This document shows, piece after piece, positions 18,705 to 27,223 of a DNA stretch of 64,000 nucleotides. Made by a program: the position numbers and the translations under genes. Position 1 is the first letter of the stretch. The number at the start of each line of letters is the position of its first letter. The notes under the pieces were generated by a model. It made no database searches. It was not told the DNA's origin and saw only the letters and a program-made list of their open reading frames with translations. Source of the DNA: Candidatus Kapaibacterium sp. (GTDB taxonomy: Bacteria; Bacteroidota; Ignavibacteria; Kapaibacteriales; UBA2268); the NCBI GenBank assembly GCA_023957315.1, contig JAMLHE010000006.1:196408-260407 (forward strand). The letters are read 5' to 3'.

Positions 18705-19166
18705 ATGAAAATCAACGAAATTATAAATATTAAATCTATCGTATTAGACTTGGAAGTTGACAGCAAGGCTGATTTGCTTGCTAAAATGGTCGAATTTGCT
18801 TCATACAGCGGCAAAGTAAACGATGTCAACGCCGTTTTGAAAGCTGTTAATGAGCGTGAAAAAATCATGTCAACAGGTGTCGGGAAATCAATCGCTTTGC
18901 CACATGCTAAAACTCACAATGTTAGCGAGCCAGTCGGGTCTTTGGCAATTTTGAAAGAACCGCTTGACTACGATTCACTCGATGGCGAACCCATAAGAAT
19001 AGTGTTTCTGCTCTTAGGTCAGGAAGCGAACGTAGGCTTTCATCTTCGGGTTTTGAGCAAAATTTCGAGGCTCATGAATAACGATAGCTTTAGATACCAA
19101 CTGTTAGATTGTCGTTCATCCAAAGAAGTTCTCGACATTTTCAATAGCATGGAAGAAAATGACTAA
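18705..19166 (+). CDS. PTS EIIA (fructose/nitrogen, PtsN-like) domain protein
   Basis: 153 residues, a single EIIA type-2 domain. The phospho-accepting His is His67 in SIALPHAKT, within the standard GVGKSIALPH context. Classical EIIA proteins pass phosphate from HPr to a sugar permease; stand-alone PtsN-like proteins instead regulate potassium, nitrogen or envelope functions. No EI, HPr, EIIB or EIIC gene is visible in the window, so a regulatory role is more likely, but this is inference. It starts 24 bp after the nucleotidyltransferase fusion and ends before a strong terminator. Confidence 0.92.
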   Translation: MKINEIINIKSIVLDLEVDSKADLLAKMVEFASYSGKVNDVNAVLKAVNEREKIMSTGVGKSIALPHAKTHNVSEPVGSLAILKEPLDYDSLDGEPIRIVFLLLGQEANVGFHLRVLSKISRLMNNDSFRYQLLDCRSSKEVLDIFNSMEEND

Positions 19167-19193
19167 ATAAACAATTTTTGATTTTGAATTTTG

Positions 19194-19228
19194 GCAGCTG
19201 TCTAAATTATTGGACAGCTTTTTTTTTG
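19194..19228 (+). terminator. Rho-independent terminator after EIIA gene
   Basis: AGCTGTC (19196-19202) pairs perfectly with GACAGCT (19213-19219) around a 10-base AT-rich loop, and is followed by about ten T. It closes the nucleotidyltransferase-EIIA transcript before kgd. Confidence 0.85.
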
Positions 19229-19422
19229 AGTTGTGGTCTAAACAAGTGATTATTGACACATTTTTCAAACTTAATGCGACTAAATTAATCGAATATGTGA
19301 ATCTTTTATGTCATAAATAAATTTTCCACTATTATTTCAAAAGTCGCATATTTACTCAAAATTAAGTATTGAATACATCGTTTCTATTTTTTATATTTGT
19401 TACATTTTTGGCATCTTTTGAG

Positions 19423-22400
19423 ATGATAAATCTTAACTCTGCTTTTGAAGATGAATTGTATTTTAGTTTTTTAAAAGACCCTGATTCTGTCAGCAAGGAA
19501 TGGAAAGAGTATTTCCAGAGTATTCACGGGAAATCAATTTATGTGATTGATGAAGGCAATAGACCAATTCCTTCGAGTAGTCGAGAAAATGTTGATATAA
19601 AAACTTCTGCTTGGAATCACGGCAATTCCGGTTTTAAAAAGAATGGTGGTTTCAATAAATCCGGCGGCGAACTTACTCCGCTGAATGAGATGGAGCAAAG
19701 CAATGCTTATCAAATGTTGGAAAGCTTGGAAGTTCCCACAGCTTCATCAACGAGAACCATTCCTGTCAAAGCATTAGACGAAAATAGAAGAATTATAAAT
19801 CGTTACTTAGTCAAACTAAAGCGTGATAGGGTTTCCTTTACGCATTTATTGGCTTGGGCAACCATCAAAGCCTTAATGAAATTCCCAAATCTAAATGATA
19901 CTTTCGAGGTAATTGACGGAAAGCCTTACCGCGTAAAACGAAGTGCCATTAATGTTGGTTTGGCAATTGATGTCATTGCAAAAGATGGTGTAAGATTGCT
20001 TGTTATCCCAAATATCAAAAACGTTCAAGATATGAAGTTTGATGATTATATCGAAGAATTTAATAACTTGATTGAAAGGGCGCGAGCTAACAAATTGGAA
20101 TACAACGATTTTGTGGATACCACTTTCACTTTGACTAATCCGGGTATGATTGGGACAACATCATCGCAACCGAGATTATTCAAAGGGCAGGGTGTGATTG
20201 TTTCCACCGGGTCAATTGATTACCCGACAGAATTACAAGCTGTTCGCCCGGAAGTGCTGACTACTCTTGCGGTTTCCAAAGTTGTCAATATCACTAATAC
20301 TTATGACCATAGGATAATTCAAGGTGCAGAATCTGCGGAATTTTTGGCTCAAATCAACAAATTATTCCTTGGTGAAGAGCAGTTCTATGACCAGATGTTC
20401 TATAGTCTGAAAATTCCATTTGAGCCGATTAAATGGGCAAAAGACAGTTCTAACGGAAAATTCAGCTTTTTCAATGTCGAAAATGAAGTTGAAAAGGGTG
20501 CTCACGTAATTCAGATGTTGAATGCTTACCGAGTTCGTGGGCATTTGCTTGCTTCCGTCAATCCATTGGGGCTTCAAACATATTACTATCCCGAGTTAGA
20601 CCCCGCATATTATGGATTCACTATTTGGGACCTTGATAGGGTTTTCCATGCAGACGACAATTGGGACGAAAATAATTTACCGCTCCGTGATATAATCGAA
20701 ATTTTGCGAGAGACTTATTGTGGCTCGACAGGAATTGAATTTATGCACATCCAAAGTCCCGAAAAGAAAGATTGGATAAAGCGAAGATTGGAAACTACAC
20801 GCAATACAATCGAATACTCCCAAGACGAGAAAATCGGTATAATGCATAAATTGATTGATGCTGAAGTTTTCGAAAATTATTTACATACAAAGTTTGTAGG
20901 TAGCAAGAGATTTTCAATCGAAGGCGGCGAAGCTGTTATAGTTATGCTTGATAAAATTTTCGAAGCCGCCGCAGAAGCAGAATTAAGCACAGTTGTGTTG
21001 GGTATGGCACATCGGGGCAGACTCAACGTGCTTGTAAATAATATCGGCAAAAAATACAACAAAATTTTTAATGAATTTGAAGGAATTATTGACCCTAAAT
21101 CTTACCAAGGTTCGGGCGATGTCAAATATCATTTGGGTTCTAAAGGAACTTATACAAGCGAAAATAACAAATCAATCAAAGTCATTCTATCTCCGAATCC
21201 ATCGCATCTCGAATTAGTTGACCCGGTCATTGAAGGCATGGCTCGCGCACTCGAAAATGAAATAGGGGACAGGTCATACTCCAAAGTATTGCCTGTGCTC
21301 GTTCATGGAGACGCCGCTTTTGCCGGACAAGGAATTGTAGCCGAGACTTTGAATATGTCCGAATTAGATGGTTACAAAACCGGTGGTACAATTCATGTGA
21401 TTATCAATAATCAAATTGGATTCACAACAACGATAGATTCAGCAAGGTCGAGTATTTATGCAACCGATATTGCTAAAATGATTCAAACTCCAATAATTCA
21501 TGTTAATGGCAATGACCCCGAAGCAGTAAGTTCAGCTGCAAAATTCGCCTTTGAATACAGGAGTAAATTCCGTTCTGATGTGATTATTGATATTTTATGC
21601 TACAGAAAATACGGACACAACGAAGCCGACGAGCCAAGCTACACACAACCTTTGCTCTACAAAAAAATCAAATCTATGCAGAATGTTGCCAAACTTTATG
21701 AGCAACAACTTATACATGAAAATGTTGTCTCACGTGAGCAAATCAACGAGTACTACGACCAATTGAAAGAAAAACTCGATTCAGCTTATGCAAACCGCAA
21801 GGACATTGCTCTCAGTAGTTCTCTACAGTTATTGAATAAACAAGAAACGATTTTCGATGATTTTGACAGCAAAGTATCTGAGGAAATTATAAATGAAATA
21901 ACTCATGCTTTGACAAATGTCCCCGAAGGATTTAAAATTAATCCAAAGTTGGCTACTTTATTGCAAAAACGTGCCGATATGGTCAATGCCGATAAGCCGC
22001 AAATAGATTGGGCAATGGCTGAGTTACTGGCATTTGGTTCGCTGCTCCTCGAAGGGAAAGAGGTCAGATTTTCGGGGCAAGATTCAAGACGCGGCACTTT
22101 CAGCCAACGTCACGCTGTGTTGACTGATATGATTACCGAAATTGATTACGTATCGCTTAATCACATAAGAAAGCAACAAAGTGTTCTACGAATATTCGAT
22201 AGTCCTTTATCGGAAGTAGCTGTCTTAGGATTTGAATACGGTTACAGTGTTATTTCTGCGAATGGGTTAACATTATGGGAAGCACAATTTGGTGATTTTG
22301 CAAATAATGCGCAAACCATTGTTGACCAATATATGGCATGTGGTGAAGTAAAATGGGGGCAAACCTCGAATTTGGTCATGTTGTTGCCTCATGGCTATGA

Positions 22401-23028
22401 CGGACAAGGCTCAGAACATTCGAGCGCCAGATTGGAGCGCTATCTGCAGCTATGTGCTGAATATAATTTGATAGTGGGGAATTTCACCACTCCTTCAAAC
22501 TATTTCCACGCTTTACGTCGCCAAACATTGACACCATACAAAATGCCGATGATATTGATGACACCAAAGGGCATGCTAAGACATCCACTAAAAGTAGCAT
22601 CAATGGACGACCTGACAAAAGGCAAATTTGTTCATATCATTGACGACAACTTAATTGAAAAAAGTCAAGTCCGAAAAGTTTTGCTTTGTACAGGTAAAAT
22701 TTATTTTGACATTGAAACTGAAAGACGTAAACGAAATATCAGCGATATTGCGATAGTTCGGATTGAGCAACTCTATCCATTCCATCAAGTATTATTCAAT
22801 GAAATCATTGCCTCATTCAAAAATGCCAAAGACATTTGTTGGGTGCAAGAAGAACCCAAAAACATGGGTGCTTGGAACTATCTGCATCAGATTTTTATCG
22901 AAAGCGATTCGCTGTCATCTGCAAAAGTCAAGTACATTGGCAGAAAAGCCAGCGCTGCAACCGCTACAGGAATTCACCAAATTCACTTAGCCGAACAACA
23001 CGAAATTGTAGAAACGGCTCTGAGCTAA
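19423..23028 (+). CDS. kgd: Multifunctional 2-oxoglutarate dehydrogenase/decarboxylase (KGD-type E2-E1 fusion)
   Basis: 1201 residues from the ATG at 19423. An in-frame TTG at 19369 would add a hydrophobic stretch foreign to the family. The N-terminus (NSAFEDELYFSFLKDPDSV) is the E1o helical tip. Residues ~105-315 are a dihydrolipoyl succinyltransferase catalytic domain with His296 in YDHRIIQGAESAEF. Residues ~360-1200 are the thiamine-diphosphate E1 with GMAHRGRLNVL, the ThDP-site region HGDAAFAGQG and the loop YRKYGHNEADEP. No lipoyl domain is present, as in mycobacterial KGD. It oxidises or decarboxylates 2-oxoglutarate in the TCA cycle; E3 and the lipoyl carrier must lie elsewhere. It is flanked by its own terminators. 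Confidence 0.95.
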   Translation: MINLNSAFEDELYFSFLKDPDSVSKEWKEYFQSIHGKSIYVIDEGNRPIPSSSRENVDIKTSAWNHGNSGFKKNGGFNKSGGELTPLNEMEQSNAYQMLESLEVPTASSTRTIPVKALDENRRIINRYLVKLKRDRVSFTHLLAWATIKALMKFPNLNDTFEVIDGKPYRVKRSAINVGLAIDVIAKDGVRLLVIPNIKNVQDMKFDDYIEEFNNLIERARANKLEYNDFVDTTFTLTNPGMIGTTSSQPRLFKGQGVIVSTGSIDYPTELQAVRPEVLTTLAVSKVVNITNTYDHRIIQGAESAEFLAQINKLFLGEEQFYDQMFYSLKIPFEPIKWAKDSSNGKFSFFNVENEVEKGAHVIQMLNAYRVRGHLLASVNPLGLQTYYYPELDPAYYGFTIWDLDRVFHADDNWDENNLPLRDIIEILRETYCGSTGIEFMHIQSPEKKDWIKRRLETTRNTIEYSQDEKIGIMHKLIDAEVFENYLHTKFVGSKRFSIEGGEAVIVMLDKIFEAAAEAELSTVVLGMAHRGRLNVLVNNIGKKYNKIFNEFEGIIDPKSYQGSGDVKYHLGSKGTYTSENNKSIKVILSPNPSHLELVDPVIEGMARALENEIGDRSYSKVLPVLVHGDAAFAGQGIVAETLNMSELDGYKTGGTIHVIINNQIGFTTTIDSARSSIYATDIAKMIQTPIIHVNGNDPEAVSSAAKFAFEYRSKFRSDVIIDILCYRKYGHNEADEPSYTQPLLYKKIKSMQNVAKLYEQQLIHENVVSREQINEYYDQLKEKLDSAYANRKDIALSSSLQLLNKQETIFDDFDSKVSEEIINEITHALTNVPEGFKINPKLATLLQKRADMVNADKPQIDWAMAELLAFGSLLLEGKEVRFSGQDSRRGTFSQRHAVLTDMITEIDYVSLNHIRKQQSVLRIFDSPLSEVAVLGFEYGYSVISANGLTLWEAQFGDFANNAQTIVDQYMACGEVKWGQTSNLVMLLPHGYDGQGSEHSSARLERYLQLCAEYNLIVGNFTTPSNYFHALRRQTLTPYKMPMILMTPKGMLRHPLKVASMDDLTKGKFVHIIDDNLIEKSQVRKVLLCTGKIYFDIETERRKRNISDIAIVRIEQLYPFHQVLFNEIIASFKNAKDICWVQEEPKNMGAWNYLHQIFIESDSLSSAKVKYIGRKASAATATGIHQIHLAEQHEIVETALS

Positions 23029-23047
23029 GAAATACAGAAAATTTAAG

Positions 23048-23076
23048 AAGCTGTCCAATTGGGCAGCTTTTTTTTT
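23048..23076 (+). terminator. Rho-independent terminator after kgd
   Basis: AAGCTGTCC (23048-23056) pairs with GGGCAGCTT (23061-23069, one G-T pair) around AATT, followed by a run of T to 23076. The open frame of the truncated downstream gene begins almost exactly where this terminator ends. Confidence 0.87.
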
Positions 23077-24087
23077 AGGACGAGACAGTGCCGATAATTT
23101 AAATTGCATATCAGTAGGAAACAAAGGTAGTGGCATGGTAAATGCTCGAACAACCGACGGAGGTTATAATTGGTTCATTCAAACTGCTGATACACAAAAA
23201 GTTGTATACAACGATAAAGGACAAGTAGTAGAAGTAATTGGCACAAAATATAAAGGAGCACGTTGCTTAGACTATGTCACTCCGGATTTTGCCGTAATTG
23301 GTCATATTGAAGGTCAAATTACAATATCAAGAGATGGTGGTGATTCATGGGATTCACTCAGTTTAAATACAATTCAAGATATAAAAATTATTAGATTCGC
23401 AGACTCATTATCAGGAATTGCGCTTACAAACAATTTTATTTTTTTAACAACAGATGGTGGGGTCACTTGGGAAAATATTACAAGTAATCTTAATTATTCC
23501 GGTGCTATATATTTCCAATCAGCATTTATGAGAGATGATTTTATTTATGCAGGAGGATTTTTTTCATTGGATAAAGGGAATACTTGGACAAAAAGTAATC
23601 CAATATTGAATATTAACGGTATGCATGGTGTTAATTTTATAAATAATTACGAGGGTTGGTGTTCTGGGAGACGTCAGATTGTACCAAATCAATTTCAATA
23701 TGTCGATGTTATTCTCCATACTACAAATTCGGGATTAGACTGGGTGACTCAATTGGATACAGTTTTAGAACCTCATTTTCCATTGACGGGTGATATATAT
23801 TTTGCAAATAGTTCAGAAGGTTTGGCTTATGGTGAAGGTGGAAAGATATGGCGTACAAGTGATGGCGGTCAATATTGGGATTTAGATAAATCTTTTCCAA
23901 TTGAACAAAGTGACCATTTTACAAAATTGGCTTTTCCTAATGGGAATTTAAACAAAATACTTGCAAATGTTTATTTTATTGGTGATATCTGGATGTTTAC
24001 TGACCCAACATCTATAGAGGAAAATGTAATAGGTACAAATGATATGAGTATTTTCCCCAATCCCGCAAGCGAATATATTACAATTAC

Positions 24088-24123
24088 GAAACCTTCCGAA
24101 GGTTTCGAACCTTCGGAAGTTTC
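24088..24123. repeat. Hairpin repeat inside T9SS sorting-domain codons (first)
   Basis: GAAACCTTCCGAAGGTT (24088-24104) is an inverted copy of AACCTTCGGAAGTTTC (24108-24123) with one bulged base and a TCG loop. Each arm is itself a near-palindrome of the form ACCTTC-N-GAAG, related to the intergenic AGACTTC-N-GAAGTCT family. In the reading frame it adds KPSEGFEPSEVS between two strands of the sorting domain without breaking it. Confidence 0.85.
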
Positions 24124-24172
24124 CGGTGTTCAAATTTTCAATACTTTGGGTGAATGTGTTCTTAAGGAATCA

Positions 24173-24205
24173 ATTCATCCGATGACTCCAAGTCATCGGA
24201 TGAAT
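24173..24205. repeat. Hairpin repeat inside T9SS sorting-domain codons (second)
   Basis: ATTCATCCGATGACT (24173-24187) and AGTCATCGGATGAAT (24191-24205) are perfect 15-bp inverted arms around CCA. In frame the element encodes IHPMTPSHRMN, just before NVEHLPSGVYYL. The sequence differs from the first hairpin, but the design, two near-palindromic arms centred on CCGA/TCGG, is similar. Confidence 0.87.
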
Positions 24206-24284
24206 GTAGAACATTTACCATCAGGCGTGTATTATCTGCGTATTGGTAGCAGGACGCAGATGTTTGTGAAGATGTGACAGATGA

Positions 24285-24299
24285 AGACTTCGGAAGTCT
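24285..24299. repeat. 15-bp palindromic repeat AGACTTC-G-GAAGTCT
   Basis: Seven-base arms around a single G, 7 bp after the stop codon of the truncated T9SS gene. It is one of six copies in the window (centre base G here). Confidence 0.85.
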
Positions 24300-24348
24300 A
24301 ATTTTCTAAAGTATATGAATGTAATAAGCTTCTTGAAGTTAATTATAA

Positions 24349-24363
24349 AGACTTCCGAAGTCT
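24349..24363. repeat. 15-bp palindromic repeat AGACTTC-C-GAAGTCT
   Basis: Exact reverse complement of the copy 50 bp upstream (centre C rather than G), so the two copies are inverted relative to each other and could pair into a larger stem. Confidence 0.85.
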
Positions 24364-24374
24364 AACTCCAAATT

Positions 24375-24503
24375 TCTGAACTATGATTTGTTTGATTAAG
24401 ATGATTTGTGTGATTTTCAATATTGAATTCATATTCATCATATCAATCACACAAATCTTATGAATCATAGTTCAGACAATAATCACAAAAATCATAGTTC
24501 AGA
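24375..24503. repeat. Inverted repeat built on TCTGAACTATGATT
   Basis: TCTGAACTATGATT (24375-24388) recurs inverted as AATCATAGTTCAGA at 24463-24476 and again at 24490-24503. The first pair extends inward: GATTTGTGTGATT near 24403-24415 matches AATCACACAAATC near 24445-24457, with small internal indels. The whole could fold as a long imperfect hairpin. With the two 15-bp palindromes beside it, this fills the 286-bp gap between the truncated T9SS gene and the lipoprotein gene at 24564; no ORF or RNA gene is seen there. Confidence 0.8.
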
Positions 24504-24504
24504 C

Positions 24505-24541
24505 ATAAAAAAAAGACTGACTCTTTGAAAGTCAGTCTTTT
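24505..24541 (-). terminator. Bidirectional terminator between convergent genes
   Basis: AAAAGACTGAC (24511-24521) pairs with GTCAGTCTTTT (24531-24541) around a 9-base loop. Read on the minus strand, the stem is followed by eight T, matching the end of the lipoprotein transcript at 24564. The plus strand also ends in TTTT. Confidence 0.83.
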
Positions 24542-24563
24542 ATTATAAAATTTCTAAGCAAGA

Positions 24564-25301
24564 TTATTGATTGGGTTGTGCGTTAACATTTTCGGATAAT
24601 GTGTTTGCTACACTGATTTTTGTGCCATCAGCAAAGTTGATTTCCGTTGGAACCCAGATTCTTCTCATTTGGTCCCATTGTGTGCGCAATGTCATGTCAT
24701 TATTATTATTGGGGTCATGAACAAATGGATAAACGATGCGTCTTGTTTCGCCGGCTTTGATTGGCTGATTGCTCAATACCACAGGGATTTTGCCCATTAT
24801 GAAGTTTTTGACGAGTTGGCGATTTTGAGTGTAAATTTGCAAAGCACCCTTGAAATCGACGATGTCTTTGTCCGAACGGTTTGTAAATTCAAATACAATC
24901 GAATTCAACTCTCTGTTGTTAACCGAATCTGCTTGTGGAGCTAATCCAACCAAAAGGAATTTATGGTTGAGCACTAATTCGGAACGAGTAGCAACGTTTG
25001 CCAAATTTGCAGACATCTGATTTCTCTCGTTTTCAATCTCGAATTCAATAACTTGGGCGAGAGTTTTCCCTACGAGCGAATCTACGCTTTTTGATAATAA
25101 GGTGGTCATCCCGGTTGATAGATATCTCATTTCATCAGCAGTGAGAAGTGGGTCTTTTCCCGCTTTAGTGATAATTTGGACCAAATTATCTTTAGTAATA
25201 GATTCGTTCAAAAGCGGTGATTTTTTTGCTTTTTGTTCGCATCCGGTAAAAATTACAAAAGCAATTGCAATGATTGTAAGCAATTTAATTGTAATACGCA
25301 T
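24564..25301 (-). CDS. Hypothetical lipoprotein
   Basis: 245 residues. A signal peptide ends in the lipobox FTGC, giving a lipid-modified Cys near residue 21. The mature protein begins with a Lys-rich helix (EQKAKKSPLLNESI), then a helical half to ~110. A beta-rich half follows, with SIVFEFTNRSDKDIVDFKG and TRRIVYPFVHDP, resembling immunoglobulin-like or FxLYD-type folds in which a conserved hydrophobic strand precedes an Asn/Asp turn. No firm family match. It stands alone between a terminator and the ppx/gppA gene, 86 bp away. Location is probably periplasmic or outer membrane. Confidence 0.8.
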   Translation of the reverse strand: MRITIKLLTIIAIAFVIFTGCEQKAKKSPLLNESITKDNLVQIITKAGKDPLLTADEMRYLSTGMTTLLSKSVDSLVGKTLAQVIEFEIENERNQMSANLANVATRSELVLNHKFLLVGLAPQADSVNNRELNSIVFEFTNRSDKDIVDFKGALQIYTQNRQLVKNFIMGKIPVVLSNQPIKAGETRRIVYPFVHDPNNNNDMTLRTQWDQMRRIWVPTEINFADGTKISVANTLSENVNAQPNQ

Positions 25302-25387
25302 GTTTAGACTCCAAATAGAATTTCAAAAATGTTTTATTAAGCTTACAAAAATAACTTATATTTTAGTTAATACAAAAATTCAATTTT

Positions 25388-26299
25388 TTAAAGCATTCCA
25401 AGCAAGTGTCCTTGGATAACTCCGTATCTCAATCCTTTGGCACTTACGACACATTCCGCGATTTTGAATTCTTCAAAAATTGTTCGCAAAATCAATGTGC
25501 CTGCGAGTATCAGGTTAGCCCTGCCCGGGCTAACGAGATGTTTGGTAGCGATTTCTTCGACTGTTGAGCCATAGTACAAATTAAAAAGCTCATTGAGCTT
25601 TTCAATTGTCAAATTGTAGTTGTCAATTTCTCTCACTTTATAATCATGTACTCTGCAAGCGGTAGCAGCGAGTGTAGTTGCAGTGCCTGCCACAGCATAG
25701 ATTTGATCATATTTTGGAATTTCCGCTTTTACATCATCCAGCAAAGAGCGAATATAGCGGACTGTTTCATCAATTTGCGATTGAGTAGGAGGGTGGTTCA
25801 TATTGAAAAATCTTTCGAAAATCCTGACTGCACCTATATCAAGACTTTGTTTAAACAAAATTTGTTTGTCTTTGCCGATGATAATTTCTGTACTGCCACC
25901 ACCAATGTCAATCACCAGCGATGTTTTCGGGGAATTAACTGTACCAATAAAACTCAAAGTCGCTTCCTTTTTGCCATCAATAATGAACACCGGGTGTTGG
26001 AGTATGGATTCGAAAGACATTTTGACTTGAGCACTATTCTTAGCGTCTCGCATAGCGCTCGTTGCAACGGTAATTATGCTCTGTACATCGAACTTTTTGC
26101 AAACGTTGACACATTTTTGAAGAATTTTCTCGGCTCTCAGGATAGCTTGTTCGTTTATCAACCCTGTTTTGTCGGTATCTTCACCAAGTCTGGCGATTGC
26201 ATACTCCTCGTGAAGAATTTTAATCTCATTATTTAGTGATATTTGAGCAACAAGCATCAAAATTGTGTTTGTACCAATATCAATCGAAGCTAATCTCAT
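25388..26299 (-). CDS. Ppx/GppA family exopolyphosphatase / pppGpp phosphohydrolase
   Basis: 303 residues from the ATG at 26299, 2 bp after prmA ends; a longer in-frame start would overlap prmA. It has the ASKHA ATPase fold: SIDIGTNTILMLVA at the N-terminus (phosphate 1 motif), EKILQKCVNVC and ATSAMRDAKN in the middle, and VIDIGGGSTEIIIG (phosphate 2). At ~300 residues it is the short two-domain form, without the C-terminal HD-like domains of E. coli Ppx. Short forms hydrolyse polyphosphate, (p)ppGpp, or both; which applies is not clear here. It is probably co-transcribed with prmA. Confidence 0.92.
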   Translation of the reverse strand: MRLASIDIGTNTILMLVAQISLNNEIKILHEEYAIARLGEDTDKTGLINEQAILRAEKILQKCVNVCKKFDVQSIITVATSAMRDAKNSAQVKMSFESILQHPVFIIDGKKEATLSFIGTVNSPKTSLVIDIGGGSTEIIIGKDKQILFKQSLDIGAVRIFERFFNMNHPPTQSQIDETVRYIRSLLDDVKAEIPKYDQIYAVAGTATTLAATACRVHDYKVREIDNYNLTIEKLNELFNLYYGSTVEEIATKHLVSPGRANLILAGTLILRTIFEEFKIAECVVSAKGLRYGVIQGHLLGML

Positions 26300-26301
26300 A
26301 C

Positions 26302-27150
26302 TTATTCCGCTATAAATTGAAAAGCAACCCATTCATCGTCATACATTGTTTCATTCAGCTTGAAACCGGCTTTTAGAGCACTTTTGACAACGGTTTCTTC
26401 GTCATATTTCAATATCCCCGATACAAGCAAAATTCCTTTCCTTTGCTTTAGCGAATCATACATTTTGCTGAATGAATCTATAACTAAATGAAGGAACAAA
26501 TTTGCAAAAATCCCGTCTGATTCTGGCAAATCAACTTTGTAAACATCTGCATTTTCCACTTTGATGTTAGACACACCATTCAAGACGATGTTTTCATTTA
26601 TATTCAACGTTGACCATTCGTCATTATCGAATGCAAAAACTTCCTTAGCGCCAAGTTTAGAGGCTAAAATAGCTAATAATCCGGTGCCTGAACCTGCATC
26701 TATCCAAAAACTATCAGCTTGGACATATTTTAATGCTAATTGGGACATCATCTTAGTAGTAGAATGATGACCCGTACCGAATGACATCTGCGGATTAATA
26801 ATAATTTTCATGTCTGCCTCAACTTCATTTGCTTTCCATTCGGGCGTAATAACGCAATTATCATCAATCCAAACAGGCTCAATCGAGTTCTCCCAATCTT
26901 CATTCCAATTTTTTTCTTCGATTTCGATTGTTTCAACAAATTTTGCCTTTGGATAGACTCCCTTGATAATTTCAAACAAATTAGCTAAGACTTCCTCATC
27001 GAATTTATGTGAATGAAAAGTAATTTTGAAAATATCATGGATGTGTTCAACACCCACAAAATCCATCTCGCAAATCAAGCCTAAAGCCAAATCATGAAGT
27101 TCTTCGGGGAACTCAAATACTACTACTTTATAAGTGTTCTTCAATTGCAT
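26302..27150 (-). CDS. prmA: Ribosomal protein L11 methyltransferase
   Basis: 282 residues from the ATG at 27150; the longer frame adds residues unlike the family. The protein has the PrmA layout: an N-terminal alpha/beta substrate domain with the EIEEKNWNEDWE signature, then a SAM-dependent methyltransferase domain. That domain carries NPQMSFGTGHHSTTKMM, motif I DAGSGTGLLAI, and ANLFLHLVI where NIxANxL is usual. It trimethylates ribosomal protein L11. It is divergent from kdsC, and the two genes are only 73 bp apart. Confidence 0.93.
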   Translation of the reverse strand: MQLKNTYKVVVFEFPEELHDLALGLICEMDFVGVEHIHDIFKITFHSHKFDEEVLANLFEIIKGVYPKAKFVETIEIEEKNWNEDWENSIEPVWIDDNCVITPEWKANEVEADMKIIINPQMSFGTGHHSTTKMMSQLALKYVQADSFWIDAGSGTGLLAILASKLGAKEVFAFDNDEWSTLNINENIVLNGVSNIKVENADVYKVDLPESDGIFANLFLHLVIDSFSKMYDSLKQRKGILLVSGILKYDEETVVKSALKAGFKLNETMYDDEWVAFQFIAE

Positions 27151-27223
27151 ATCCAATAATTGTGTGACATATACTTTAATAATAAGGTATCTCGTTAAAT
27201 TCAAAAATATGTTTTTTAAGAAT

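Larger units (their letters stand above)
23135..24277 (+). pseudogene. 5'-truncated BNR/YCF48-like secreted protein with T9SS type A sorting domain
   Basis: 380 residues from the first usable ATG. They contain repeated Asp-box motifs (TTDGGYNWF, SRDGGDSW, TTDGGVTW, TSDGGQYWD) of sialidase/YCF48-like beta-propellers. The last ~75 residues are a T9SS type A sorting domain (MSIFPNPASEYITI ... LPSGVYYLRIG). T9SS cargo needs a Sec signal peptide, and none is present. The same frame is open upstream to 23024 without any ATG, GTG or TTG, and already looks coding (NLNCISVGNKG) from about 23090. It therefore looks like the 3' part of a longer gene whose 5' end was lost beside the kgd terminator. Two hairpin repeats lie inside the sorting-domain codons. 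Confidence 0.7.

Noticed and set aside
19369-19422. Upstream TTG start giving kgd a hydrophobic N-terminus like a signal peptide
   Set aside because: The enzyme is cytoplasmic, and the family begins at the region encoded from the ATG at 19423.
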